Shown here: in pieces, positions 1 through 8,801 of the stretch
Layout: each line of letters begins with the position of its first letter
Numbering within the stretch: position 1 is the first letter of the stretch
Source of the DNA: Neobacillus soli NBRC 102451
Lineage (GTDB): Bacteria > Bacillota > Bacilli > Bacillales > Cytobacillaceae
DNA: 64,000 bases
Direction: 5' to 3'
NCBI RefSeq assembly: GCF_001591665.1
Contig: NZ_BCVI01000021.1
Span: forward strand, 124,001 to 188,000
Translations under genes and position numbers: made by a program
The notes under the pieces: model-generated
What the model was told of the DNA's origin: nothing
Database searches by the model: none
The model's input: the letters and a program-made list of their open reading frames with translations, nothing else

Positions 1-260
1 GCTTTTATTTGCCGGGTATCAGGCAGATTAGTCCCTATTTTTCCGGGATTAATAAAATTCCCTTTCGGCGGTTTTTCGTCCTTTCCCTGCTAGGCACACT
101 TCTCTGGACTTTCCCATTTATTTTAGCCGGCTATTTTGCCGGCAAGGTATTTAATATCAATCCAGATTATGTTCCCTATGTAGGAATCGTCCTATTATTT
201 CTTTTTTTCGGATATGTTATCATTAAGTATATAAAAGGAAAAAAGACTAAAATCAACTAA
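1..260 (+). CDS. DedA-family membrane protein, 3' end only
   Basis: The window opens inside this gene; the frame is open from base 3 to the stop at 258-260. The visible residues begin FYLPGIRQISPY, which matches the conserved Arg-containing loop of DedA (SNARE-associated) proteins, followed by two hydrophobic membrane segments and a basic tail. Family members are inner-membrane proteins; some act as lipid flippases (family knowledge). The N-terminal half lies outside the window. The family call rests on one loop motif and topology. Confidence 0.75.
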   Translation, partial: FYLPGIRQISPYFSGINKIPFRRFFVLSLLGTLLWTFPFILAGYFAGKVFNINPDYVPYVGIVLLFLFFGYVIIKYIKGKKTKIN

Positions 261-272
261 ATAGAACAGCCA

Positions 273-314
273 AGCCTGAAAAGACAGCGATCATCGTCCT
301 TTTGGGCTTTTTTT
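273..314 (+). terminator. Rho-independent terminator after the DedA gene
   Basis: AGCC...AAAAGAC pairs imperfectly with GTCCTTTTGGGCT and is followed by a run of seven T. It begins 13 bases after the stop codon of the DedA gene. Confidence 0.75.
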
Positions 315-493
315 GCTGTTTAACAATCTGGCCAAAAATACGCTGAAAATAAGATTAAAAATCAATTAAAAACCGCGTTTTTTAAGAAATGAGTGGTACA
401 TTAAAAGGGACAAAATGATTAAATAGTCTTTATTATATTTAGAAGCCATCCCTTTTAAGGAAGGAATTCTAAAAAGAACAGGAGATGGAACAA

Positions 494-1669
494 ATGAAGA
501 AGATTTTGTTTTTACCACTCTTACAAATGCAGTCAGGACATCATCAGGTCGCTGAGGCATTAATGGATCTATTAAAAAAACATACAGATAATCTTACTGT
601 TAAAAAAATTGACTTATTAAGTTATACGAATAAATCGTTGGAGAAAGTAATTACAAATGGCTATTTAAGCTGGATTCGCTACGCTCCCGAAACCTATAAT
701 CTAGCCTATAAAAGTTTTTTTTACGCGCCTTCCTCAAAAGATCATTCATATAAATTGTATCAACATCTCTTTTTGAAAAAAACAGAGCAGTTGTTAGCGG
801 AGGAAAAGCCGGACTTAATTGTTTGTACGCATGGATTCCCTTCCTTCCTTGTCAGTAAATTAAAAATGAAGGGGAAATGCAATGTTCCGGTTATTAACGT
901 CTATACGGATTTCTTTATCAATAATGTTTGGGGAAGAGAGGGAATTGACGCCCATTTTCTTCCAAGCCAGCAGGTTAAGGAAAAACTGAGCAGGAAATAT
1001 CAGATTCCGAACCAGCGTATGTTTGTCACTGGTATTCCTGTTCACGAAGAAATTACCAAAAATGACTCTCGGAATAAACACAATCATCGGCCGAAAATCT
1101 TATTATCTGGTGGAAATAGCGGACTGGGCGGGATATTAAAGCTGGCTGACGAATTAAAACGCTCCACACACGTAGATTATTTGGTGCTTTGCGGCAATAA
1201 CAAGAAACTTTATAATGAGATCCTTTCGTGGGAGCGTGAGCATATCAAACCATTGCCCTATCTTTCTTCACGGTCAGAAATGAACAGGCTTTATGAAGAA
1301 GTTGATGCGATTGTGACAAAGCCGGGCGGTGTCACGATTAGTGAAGCGATGCAGAAAGGACTTCCGATTTTTGTTCATTCCGCACTTCCAGGGCAGGAGG
1401 AAATAAATCTCCAGTATTTAAAGGACCATGGGCTTGTCTTCGAACTTGACCAGGAAACCTCGTTGGAAAAACAATTGGATGGTGTGTTGCAGGACCCTAA
1501 AAAAATGAAGTGCTGGGGGCAGGCAATCGCTGCTTACCAGAAAGGAATTGAGCTCGAAGAACCGGAAAAACTGGTCGAATTGATAAAAACGGTCCTTGAT
1601 GAAAAGACAAGCAGCGTCCCTTCAGGAATAGTAAGAAGGTCTAATGTATATCAAAGAGCAGGGGCATAA
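494..1669 (+). CDS. Glycosyltransferase of the MGDG synthase / UgtP type
   Basis: 391-residue protein related to GT28 lipid glycosyltransferases such as UgtP, which transfer hexose from UDP-sugar to diacylglycerol at the inner membrane face (family knowledge). Visible hallmarks are an N-terminal GHHQVA segment typical of the MGDG synthase N-domain, GGNSGLGG at the start of the C-terminal Rossmann half, and TKPGGVTISEA, the nucleotide-sugar/acceptor loop, followed by PGQEE. ATG 494 is preferred over ATG 485 because GGAG at 481-484 is nine bases upstream of it. The downstream PAP2 phosphatase begins 25 bases later, suggesting a lipid or envelope operon. The acceptor cannot be read from sequence. 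Confidence 0.8.
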   Translation: MKKILFLPLLQMQSGHHQVAEALMDLLKKHTDNLTVKKIDLLSYTNKSLEKVITNGYLSWIRYAPETYNLAYKSFFYAPSSKDHSYKLYQHLFLKKTEQLLAEEKPDLIVCTHGFPSFLVSKLKMKGKCNVPVINVYTDFFINNVWGREGIDAHFLPSQQVKEKLSRKYQIPNQRMFVTGIPVHEEITKNDSRNKHNHRPKILLSGGNSGLGGILKLADELKRSTHVDYLVLCGNNKKLYNEILSWEREHIKPLPYLSSRSEMNRLYEEVDAIVTKPGGVTISEAMQKGLPIFVHSALPGQEEINLQYLKDHGLVFELDQETSLEKQLDGVLQDPKKMKCWGQAIAAYQKGIELEEPEKLVELIKTVLDEKTSSVPSGIVRRSNVYQRAGA

Positions 1670-1694
1670 AAAGGAATAAAAATTGGAGGTTAAT

Positions 1695-2300
1695 ATGTTA
1701 TCCCACTTAGATTATGGCATCTTTCAAACCATCAATCACTTTGCTATCAGTGAGCGATTCTTGAACCCATTGATGATCTTTTTATCGGAAAAAGCAGAGT
1801 ATTTATTTTTTGCAGGAATTATTCTTTATTGGTTTTATCATAAATCGCAGAATCGAAAGATGGTCACCGAGGCGATCCTGGCTGCCTGCATTGCACTGGC
1901 ATTAAATGTGTTAATTGGTCACTTCTTTTACCGGGATCGACCGTTTGTCGCCCATCATGTCAATTGGTTAATTCCTCATGCGAAAAATGCGTCCTTTCCT
2001 AGTGACCATGCAACAGCGGCATTCGTGATTGCTGTGTCCATTTGGATATGGAAAAAACGCGACGGCTGGTTGTGGATCCTATTGGCTGGCGGAATTGCCT
2101 TGTCACGTGTTTGGACAGGAGTTCATTATCCGTTAGATGTAGTGGGCGGAATGGTCATTGGGACTGGCGTGGCGTTTGCGACCCATTCCTTATTACTTCG
2201 CTCCACAAAAATAAACCGATTCATTGATTTTCTGATTGAATTCTATGAAAAAATAGAAAGCAATCTTTGGAAAAAGACGCAATTAAGTAGAAAAAGATAA
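1695..2300 (+). CDS. PAP2-family phosphatase, probable undecaprenyl-diphosphatase
   Basis: 201-residue multi-span membrane protein with the three PAP2 phosphatase motifs: FYRDRPF, PSDHAT (catalytic His) and SRVWTGVHYPLDVVGG. The family includes BcrC, which dephosphorylates undecaprenyl-diphosphate to recycle the cell-wall lipid carrier; that substrate is an inference here. ATG 1695 is preferred over the upstream in-frame TTG because GGAGG lies at 1685-1689. It follows the glycosyltransferase by 25 bases and ends at a strong terminator, so the two genes probably form one transcript. Confidence 0.85.
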   Translation: MLSHLDYGIFQTINHFAISERFLNPLMIFLSEKAEYLFFAGIILYWFYHKSQNRKMVTEAILAACIALALNVLIGHFFYRDRPFVAHHVNWLIPHAKNASFPSDHATAAFVIAVSIWIWKKRDGWLWILLAGGIALSRVWTGVHYPLDVVGGMVIGTGVAFATHSLLLRSTKINRFIDFLIEFYEKIESNLWKKTQLSRKR

Positions 2301-2313
2301 ATATATAAAATAG

Positions 2314-2352
2314 AAAGGGATGCCTGAGTCCAGAACTAGGCATCCTTTTTTT
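2314..2352 (+). terminator. Terminator after the PAP2 gene
   Basis: GGATGCCT at 2318-2325 pairs perfectly with AGGCATCC at 2338-2345, followed by seven T. Confidence 0.9.
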
Positions 2353-2425
2353 GTAATAATCCCCTTCACCAAACATAAAATCTAAAGTTAGTTTCAAGGA
2401 TTCCAAGATGGAGGTGGATGACTTC

Positions 2426-3226
2426 ATGTTCTATGATTTTTGGCTTGAAGGTCAATGGTTGTGGAATACGCCTTTGTTAGCCGGTCTTATTTGTATAGCT
2501 GTTTTATATGGATTCTTACTACTAGCCTTTACCCAAGTAAAAATTTATCAAAAACAACCCCAGCTTTTTTTCCTCAGTTTAGTGATATTATACGTAACCA
2601 TTGGCAGTCCATTCGCAGCGTTAAGTCATCTATCATTCAGTTTGCACATGCTCCAAATGAGTATTTTATTCTTTATCATCCCGCCACTTTTTTTATTAGG
2701 AATTCCGGCCTCTTTGCTTCAGCAATTTTGGACTCCCCCAACATTTAAAGGTATTAGCCAATTAATCTTATCCCCGCTGGCTGCCCTCTATGCTTTTGGG
2801 GCATTGTTCTTGATGTACCATTTGCCAGTAGTGTTAACGCTTCTTTCTCAACATTCATTTGTTCATAATGGCTATCTATTTGGTCTGTTCATCATGTCTT
2901 TTAGTATGTGGCGGCCAATGGTAAGGGGACTTCATCGACGGTATGCGTTTTTGAGCGGGCTTGTCTTAATGCCGGCTTGTTTCCTATTTATCTTAAATGC
3001 CGTGATTGGTGGAATGAATAATCCTTTTCCCGTACAAATGATTGCCAATCTTTGTATTTCACCCTCAGACTTAAGTTCCATCAATATTCTACCGTCTCCA
3101 TTCAATAGCAGATATGACCAAATTATAGCGGGGATTCTCATGTTAGGCATGCATAAATTTGCGTTATTTTTGACGGTTCACCTTGGCAACAAAGTGCAAG
3201 AGCGGGAATGGGGTGGGAGCAGTTGA
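2426..3226 (+). CDS. ctaG: CtaG family protein (cytochrome c oxidase assembly factor)
   Basis: 266-residue protein with about seven hydrophobic segments, resembling the caa3-type CtaG family needed for formation of active caa3 oxidase in Bacillus (family knowledge). Internal features are HLSFSLHMLQM, a MYHLPVV segment and HLGNKVQEREWG near the C-terminus. ATG 2426 is chosen because GGAGGTGG at 2410-2417 overlaps the alternative upstream ATG 2408. No caa3 structural genes are in the window; the neighbour on the 3' side is the bd oxidase operon, giving a respiratory context. Confidence 0.8.
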   Translation: MFYDFWLEGQWLWNTPLLAGLICIAVLYGFLLLAFTQVKIYQKQPQLFFLSLVILYVTIGSPFAALSHLSFSLHMLQMSILFFIIPPLFLLGIPASLLQQFWTPPTFKGISQLILSPLAALYAFGALFLMYHLPVVLTLLSQHSFVHNGYLFGLFIMSFSMWRPMVRGLHRRYAFLSGLVLMPACFLFILNAVIGGMNNPFPVQMIANLCISPSDLSSINILPSPFNSRYDQIIAGILMLGMHKFALFLTVHLGNKVQEREWGGSS

Positions 3227-3396
3227 GGAAGATTAATACTCTCCTACTGTTTTCTTCTTAAAAGAATCACTCTAGGAATCAGCTAACTGAGTGTGCTTGC
3301 TTCCGAAGCAATAGTTTTAATATGAATTATATTGGGAACGTTAAAGAAGAAGCAGATAAAAGTTTGTGATAAACTGAACATAAAGGGGGGATTCCT

Positions 3397-3492
3397 ATTT
3401 ATAAAAAACAGGAACGGATGCTGATTTGGCTGGCATTTATTGTTGCTTCCATCATGGGACTCTCGATGATCGGTCGAATTTTTTCAGGATAA
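3397..3492 (+). CDS. Possible 31-residue membrane peptide before cydA, AUU start
   Basis: A short frame ends at TAA 3490-3492, 18 bases before cydA. From ATG 3418 it encodes 24 residues, MLIWLAFIVASIMGLSMIGR and then IFSG, one clear membrane span. The only good ribosome binding site, AAAGGGGGG at 3382-3390, lies six bases before an in-frame ATT at 3397, which would add a basic YKKQER leader in keeping with the positive-inside rule. Bacillus bd oxidases carry tiny single-span subunits, so a role with CydAB is plausible, but I do not recognise the sequence. It could instead start at ATG 3418 or be untranslated. Confidence 0.4.
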   Translation: MYKKQERMLIWLAFIVASIMGLSMIGRIFSG

Positions 3493-3510
3493 AGAAAGGA
3501 GGCCTCTGAA

Positions 3511-4857
3511 ATGGGAAATGGAGATTCATTATTTTTTAGCCGTGTTCTGACAGAGCTGACATTATCTTTCCACATCATCTATGCAACCATTGGGGTTGGT
3601 GTACCGCTAATGATCATGATTGCCCAATGGGTCGGGATAAAAAAACAGGATGAACATTATATTTTACTGGCACGAAGGTGGACGCGTGGATTTGTCATAA
3701 CCGTGGCAGTCGGCGTTGTGACCGGGACGGCTATTGGTTTACAGCTTTCGCTCCTGTGGCCAAACTTTATGGAACTGGCCGGAAATGTAATAGCCCTGCC
3801 ATTATTTATGGAAACCTTTGCGTTTTTCTTTGAGGCTATTTTTTTAGGCATATACATATACACGTGGGATCGCTTTAAAAATCAGAAAAAACATCTGCTC
3901 CTGCTGATCCCCGTTGCGATAGGAGCCTCTTTTTCAGCCGTTTTTATCACGATTGTCAATGCATTTATGAGTGCACCGCAGGGCTTTGATCTCGTTAACG
4001 GGGAACTAGTGAATGTCAGTCCGCTCGTGGCGATGTTTAATCCGGCGATGCCGACAAAGGTAGCACATGTCTTAGTAACGGCCTATATGACATCAGCATT
4101 TGTACTTGCCTCCATCGGCGCTTTCCGCTTGTTGAAGGGCTCTGACCATACGTATCACAAAAAGGCGTTATTTTTAATGATGAAACTCGGCTTGATTTTT
4201 TCGATTGCAACAGCGGTGATCGGTGATTTCTCCGGAAAATATTTAGCGCAATACCAGCCGGAAAAATTAGCTGCTGCGGAGTGGCATTTTGAGTCTGAAA
4301 AGGGAGCACCGCTGATCTTGTACGGTGTCCTCGATAACGGCGAAGTGAAATATGCGCTGAAGATTCCATCTGCACTTAGCGTTTTAGCGCACGGTGTCCC
4401 TAATGCCGAAGTGACTGGCTTAAATGAATTTCCGAAGGATGAAGTGCCGCCGCTGTATATCCATTACTTGTTCGATTCCATGGTGACAATCGGCATGGGG
4501 ATGACAGCATTAGCCTTGGTGTATGTAATCGGAACTTGGCGGAAATGGCGTTTTGTGGTTTCAAAATGGTTCCGCTGGCTGCTAGTGCTCGGCGGACCGC
4601 TCTCGATTATTGCTATCGAAACTGGCTGGTGGCTAACCGAAGTCGGCCGACAGCCATGGGTTTTACGTGGAATTTTGCGAACAAAAGATGCGGCCACAAC
4701 CAGTGGACATGTTGATACCATGCTCCTATTGTTTGCCTGTCTTTATCTCATCCTTGGGGTGGGCAGTGTCGTCGTTCTCATTCGAATGTTTCGTAAGAAT
4801 TCGGTGGAACAGGAGCTGGAAGACCGAGCTTCCGAGAAAGCAGGTGATATTCGATGA
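3511..4857 (+). CDS. cydA: Cytochrome bd-type quinol oxidase subunit I
   Basis: 448-residue membrane protein carrying the haems and quinol site of bd oxidase, which oxidises quinol and reduces oxygen to water at the cytoplasmic membrane. The N-terminus (residues 4-60) has the conserved LTELTLSFHIIYATIGVGVP helix with the axial His; a later GRQPWVLRGILRT segment is the usual CydA signature. The length and short periplasmic Q-loop match the Geobacillus-type enzyme rather than long-loop E. coli CydA. RBS AAAGGAGG precedes ATG 3511. It overlaps cydB by ATGA, giving coupled translation. The transcript begins somewhere in 3227-3396; no convincing Rex site was found there. Confidence 0.93.
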   Translation: MGNGDSLFFSRVLTELTLSFHIIYATIGVGVPLMIMIAQWVGIKKQDEHYILLARRWTRGFVITVAVGVVTGTAIGLQLSLLWPNFMELAGNVIALPLFMETFAFFFEAIFLGIYIYTWDRFKNQKKHLLLLIPVAIGASFSAVFITIVNAFMSAPQGFDLVNGELVNVSPLVAMFNPAMPTKVAHVLVTAYMTSAFVLASIGAFRLLKGSDHTYHKKALFLMMKLGLIFSIATAVIGDFSGKYLAQYQPEKLAAAEWHFESEKGAPLILYGVLDNGEVKYALKIPSALSVLAHGVPNAEVTGLNEFPKDEVPPLYIHYLFDSMVTIGMGMTALALVYVIGTWRKWRFVVSKWFRWLLVLGGPLSIIAIETGWWLTEVGRQPWVLRGILRTKDAATTSGHVDTMLLLFACLYLILGVGSVVVLIRMFRKNSVEQELEDRASEKAGDIR

Positions 4858-5882
4858 CGCTTGAAATCCTTGGTATTAGCGTATTGGGTATGTTCCTTTT
4901 TGGTTATATTATCGTCGCTTCGATTGATTTTGGAGCCGGATTTTTTAATGCCTTCAGTACAGTGACAGGTAAGCAACATATATTGACGAAAATCATTCAC
5001 CGCTATTTATCGCCGGTTTGGGAAGTCACGAATGTCTTTTTAGTGTTTTTCTTTGTCGGCATGGTTGGTTTTTTTCCAAAAACAGCCTATTACTATGGAA
5101 CCACCTTACTTGTCCCGGCCAGTATTGCGATTATTCTGCTGGCGATTCGTGGGGCGTATTACGCCTTTACTACTTATGGCGGGCTTAAACACAAAAGGTA
5201 TACCATTCTATATGGACTGACGGGATTATTTATTCCCGCTTCCTTATCGAGTGTCTTGACGATTTCAGAGGGCGGTTTCGTCACAATGGAAAAAGCGGAT
5301 CCTGTGCTCGATTATTGGGCGTTGTTCACTAGTCCTTTATCATGGAGTATTGTCGTCCTCAGCCTGACCGCCGTGTTATATATTTCAGCCGTGTTTTTGA
5401 CATGGTACGCCAATCATGCCAAAGACGAGGCGGCAACGGAGTTGTTGCGTAAATATGCGCTTGTATGGGCGGGGCCGGCCATCATCACAGCTGCGGGGAT
5501 TATCGTTGAAATGAAGGGCCACAATCCGGAACATTATCAGCGCTTACTAGACCTTTGGTGGCTGTTTGCACTGTCCGTCGTTTTATTTGCGGGAACCGTT
5601 TATTGTATTTGGAAGCGCCGTGCCTACGGCTTGGCTTTCGGGCTATTAGTCGGGCAATTCGCGCTTGCCTTTTTAGCCTATGGGGCATCACATTATCCTT
5701 ATTTGCTTTATCCATATCTCACCCTTTACGATAGCTTTACGAACCAATCGATGGCTATTGCTTTGGTCGTTGCGTTTATTGCCGGACTGGGCTTGCTCAT
5801 TCCGTCGCTGTACCTTCTACTTAGACTATTTTTGTTTAACAAAGAGTATGTGGAGGGGAATAGAAATGATGAACACGCATAG
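4854..5882 (+). CDS. cydB: Cytochrome bd-type quinol oxidase subunit II
   Basis: 342-residue partner of CydA with about eight to nine membrane segments and no haem-ligand signature, as expected of CydB. The N-terminus has GYIIVASIDFGAGFF, the conserved CydB opening segment, followed by SPVWEVTNVFLVFFFVGMVG. Start ATG 4854 overlaps the cydA stop by four bases. The third subunit gene cydS starts 11 bases after the stop, so all three are one operon. Confidence 0.93.
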   Translation: MTLEILGISVLGMFLFGYIIVASIDFGAGFFNAFSTVTGKQHILTKIIHRYLSPVWEVTNVFLVFFFVGMVGFFPKTAYYYGTTLLVPASIAIILLAIRGAYYAFTTYGGLKHKRYTILYGLTGLFIPASLSSVLTISEGGFVTMEKADPVLDYWALFTSPLSWSIVVLSLTAVLYISAVFLTWYANHAKDEAATELLRKYALVWAGPAIITAAGIIVEMKGHNPEHYQRLLDLWWLFALSVVLFAGTVYCIWKRRAYGLAFGLLVGQFALAFLAYGASHYPYLLYPYLTLYDSFTNQSMAIALVVAFIAGLGLLIPSLYLLLRLFLFNKEYVEGNRNDEHA

Positions 5883-5893
5883 GGGGAATAGAC

Positions 5894-5995
5894 ATGCATG
5901 ATTTCCTAATCTTTTACGCCCCAGTTCTAGTTGTCATTGCCTCGCTTGCCGCGGCGTTCTGGGTTGCTGGGAAAGATGCAGCTGTAAGAAAATAG
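5894..5995 (+). CDS. cydS: Small bd-oxidase subunit CydS, 33 residues
   Basis: Very short ORF starting MHDFLIFYAPVLVV, a single membrane helix, then AAAFWVAGKDAAVRK and TAG at 5993-5995. It closely resembles the 33-residue CydS seen in the Geobacillus thermodenitrificans bd oxidase structure (recalled), where it packs on CydA. RBS AGGGGGAATAG precedes ATG 5894. It is 11 bases after cydB and directly before a terminator, consistent with the last gene of cydABS. Confidence 0.9.
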   Translation: MHDFLIFYAPVLVVIASLAAAFWVAGKDAAVRK

Positions 5996-6029
5996 AGAGA
6001 ATTTGCAACAAAACTAGGATTTTAAAGGA

Positions 6030-6062
6030 GAAGAGCCACTTTATAATGGTTCTTCTTTTTTG
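6030..6062 (+). terminator. Terminator of the cydABS operon
   Basis: GAAGAGCCA at 6030-6038 pairs with TGGTTCTTC at 6047-6055 (one G-U), followed by a T run. Confidence 0.9.
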
Positions 6063-6164
6063 TCTGTTTTTCGTAAAGAATGTTGTTATTAACCACTTAC
6101 ATCATCCGAGGGGAGTGCTTAACCTTTTCCATTAAAAAATATCCATCCAAAAAGGCAAAAATGA

Positions 6165-6214
6165 TTGACATTCAAACCACCGTTTGAATACGATATAATC
6201 AAACGAACATTTGA
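6165..6214 (+). promoter_or_regulatory. Promoter and two CadC-type operators for the metal operon
   Basis: TTGACA at 6165-6170 and TACGAT at 6189-6194 are spaced 18 bases. A perfect inverted repeat, ATTCAAA (6170-6176) and TTTGAAT (6183-6189), separated by six bases, fills the spacer. A second, shorter one, TCAAA (6199-6203) and TTTGA (6210-6214), also with six bases between, lies after the -10. Both match the known CadC/SmtB-type operator core TCAAA-N6-TTTGA. Repressor binding here would block RNA polymerase until metal is bound. Confidence 0.85.
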
Positions 6215-6231
6215 ATGAAGAAGGTGACGAT

Positions 6232-6603
6232 ATGAAAGAGCGTGATGTTTGCGAGATTACCTGTGTGGATAACGAAAAAACCACTCGAGTTCAACAACTG
6301 CTTGAAAAAGATAGCAATGTCTCTGAAGTAGCAAAGCTTTTTAAAGCCTTGTCGGATGAAACGCGTATGAAAATCGCCTATGCGCTGACATTGGAAGAAG
6401 AGCTTTGCGTTTGTGATGTTGCAAATGTGGTTGGATCGACCACGGCCACGGCATCCCATCATTTACGTCATTTAAAAAGCCTTGGCCTCGCCAAATATCG
6501 CAGAGAAGGCAAGCTTGCTTATTATTCCCTTGATGACGATCATGTCAAACAATTAATCCATATCGCATTTGCCCATCTGGAGGAGGTGGCCGGCCGTGAA
6601 TGA
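6232..6603 (+). CDS. cadC: ArsR/SmtB-family metal-sensing repressor, CadC-like
   Basis: 123-residue winged-helix repressor. It begins MKERDVCEITCVDNEK, giving an N-terminal Cys pair as in CadC, then ALSDETRMKIAYAL, the ELCVCD metal-site segment in the recognition region, TATASHHLRHLKSLGLAKYR as the DNA-binding helix, and a winged GKLAYYSL. Cd/Pb/Zn binding releases DNA in this family. ATG 6232 is chosen over ATG 6211 because AAGGTG lies just before it and known CadC proteins begin with this sequence. It overlaps the transporter start by eight bases, so repressor and pump are co-expressed. Confidence 0.88.
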   Translation: MKERDVCEITCVDNEKTTRVQQLLEKDSNVSEVAKLFKALSDETRMKIAYALTLEEELCVCDVANVVGSTTATASHHLRHLKSLGLAKYRREGKLAYYSLDDDHVKQLIHIAFAHLEEVAGRE

Positions 6604-8662
6604 AGCGATTGAAAAACAGGTCTATCGTGTTAATGGCTTTTCCTGAACGAGCTGCGCAGCCAAGTTCGAGAAGAACGTACAGCACCTGGATGGTGTTGTT
6701 GACGCAAAAGTAAATTTTGGGGCTTCAAAGCTAACAGTCTACGGAGATACAACGTTAGAAAAATTAAATCAAGCGGGTGCCTTTGAAAAGTTAACCATTT
6801 TTCCGGAAAAAGAAAAACAGCCGGAAGCGCCGAAGGAACCTTTTTGGAAACGCTATTTATTCCTGGGGTTGTCATTATTGTTCCTGATTGCAGGCTATAT
6901 TTCTTCCGAAAACATGCTGTTCGCTACAGCTATTCTACTAGGAGGATTTCCCCTTTTTAAAACAGGTTTAAAAAATTTAATCCGGCTCGATTTTGATATG
7001 AAAACACTGATGACAATTGCTATTATTGGTGCGGCGATTATTGGCGAATGGCGTGAGGGGGCCGTCGTTGTCCTTTTATTCGCAATAAGTGAGGTGCTGG
7101 AAAGTTACTCGATGGACAAAGCGAGGGCTTCGATTCGCTCACTAATGGAGCATGCCCCCGCAGAGGCACTAATTATCAGGAACGGCAAAGAAATTTTTCT
7201 AAAAGCGGAAGATATTGAAGTCGGCGACATGATGATTGTCAAACCAGGGCAAATGATTGCCATGGATGGGGTCATTGTTGAAGGTTCATCCACGATCAAT
7301 CAAGCAGCCATCACGGGTGAATCGGTTCCAGTGGAAAAAGCTGTCGATGACGAAGTATTTGCAGGAACATTAAATGATTTGGGATTCTTAAAAGTTAAAG
7401 TTACAAAACTAGTGGATGACACGACCATCGCGAAAATCATTCATTTAGTGGAAGAGGCGCAAGGTGAAAGGGCCCCCTCACAACGGTTTGTTGACCGTTT
7501 TGCGAAGTACTATACCCCGGTCATTATCGGTGTCGCGGCTTTAGTTGCGGTGGTTCCGCCGGTTTTATTCGCGGCAAGCTGGCAGGAATGGATTTATCAG
7601 GGTCTGGCAGTTTTAGTGGTTGGCTGCCCATGTGCTCTCGTCATTTCTACTCCTGTTTCCATCGTCACAGCGATTGGCAATGCAGCAAGAAATGGTGTCC
7701 TGATTAAAGGCGGAAATTTTTTAGAGGAAGCTGGTTCCATAAAGGCGATTGCTTTTGATAAAACGGGCACGCTGACAAAAGGCGTTCCGACCGTAACGGA
7801 TTTCATTGAATTTTGTGACGAAGATAATCTGCTTGGAAAAATTTCAGCGCTGGAAAGTATGTCACAGCATCCGCTTGCTACTGCCATTATGAAAAAAGCA
7901 GCATATGTTAACATAGATTACCGAGTTGAGGATTTTTCATCTTTGACTGGGAAAGGCATTATCGGGTCCATTAATGGAACCGAATATCGGGTCGGGAATA
8001 AAAAGCTGTTCAATCGGATTCCCTCTGAGATCATGAATCAAATCACTTCCCTCCAAAATCAAGGGAAAACGGTGATGATTGCAGGGACAGAAAAGGAAAT
8101 CCTCGCCTTGATTGCTGTTGCCGACGAAGTGCGCGAAAGCAGCCGAACCATCATTGAGCGGCTTCATCAACTTGGAATTGAACAGACGATTTTATTAACA
8201 GGAGATAATCAAGCTGCCGCCATAGCGATTGGCCGGCATGTTGGCGTAACCAGGATCGAAGCGGAGCTGCTGCCCGAGGATAAGTTAGATTTTATTAAAA
8301 AGTTAAAAGCTCAGTTTGGCAGAGTAGCGATGGTCGGCGATGGTGTCAACGATGCACCCGCACTTGCTTCCGCTACGGTTGGAATTGCGATGGGCGGGGC
8401 TGGAACGGATACCGCGCTTGAAACAGCAGATATTGCTTTAATGAACGATGATCTCAAAAAGCTTCCGTTTACGATAAAGCTAAGCCGGAAAACACTGCAA
8501 ATCATCAAGCAGAATATCACGTTGTCAATTGTTGTGAAGCTATTGGCTCTTCTGCTCGTTATTCCAGGCTGGTTAACCTTGTGGATTGCGATTTTTGCCG
8601 ATATGGGCGTTACATTGCTAGTCACATTAAACGGTTTACGACTTTTACGGGTAAAGGAATAA
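6596..8662 (+). CDS. cadA: CadA-type heavy-metal P-type ATPase with in-frame UGA at codon 17
   Basis: The frame from GTG 6596 (strong RBS GGAGGAGG just upstream) runs to 8662 and would give 688 residues, but codon 17 (6644-6646) is TGA. Around it the protein reads GFS[15 protein letters not shown], so the stop replaces the first Cys of the HMA-domain CxxC. Everything downstream is intact: TGES (about 240-243), the CPC metal site (344-346), DKTGT with the phosphorylated Asp (388) and GDGVND (581-586). This family exports Cd/Zn/Pb. The UGA may be a nonsense mutation, a base error or, less likely, selenocysteine. If translation stops, only a reinitiated form lacking the HMA domain could be made. 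Confidence 0.85.
6651..6683 (+). other. Weak candidate SECIS-like hairpin after the cadA UGA
   Basis: GTTC (6664-6667) and GAAC (6673-6676) enclose a GAGAA loop, and outer GCTG (6651-6654) pairs with CAGC (6680-6683). The apical loop starts with G, about 21 bases after the UGA, within the spacing described for bacterial SECIS elements. Stems of four base pairs occur often by chance, so this is only suggestive. Confidence 0.2.
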
Positions 8663-8801
8663 GGGGATTCTACCTGTGAATGAGGTCTGTTCCGCGTTAT
8701 GTATCGAAAGATAAAGATTAGAAAATGCTATTCATAATCAGAATATTTTCGTTTTAGATAAAGAATGGAGCTGTTATCACGAGGCTCTTGGGGGGATTAA
8801 C

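Noticed and set aside
3370-3390. Rex-like site (TTGTGATAAACTGAACA) upstream of cydA
   Set aside because: Only the left half matches; the right half lacks TCACAA.
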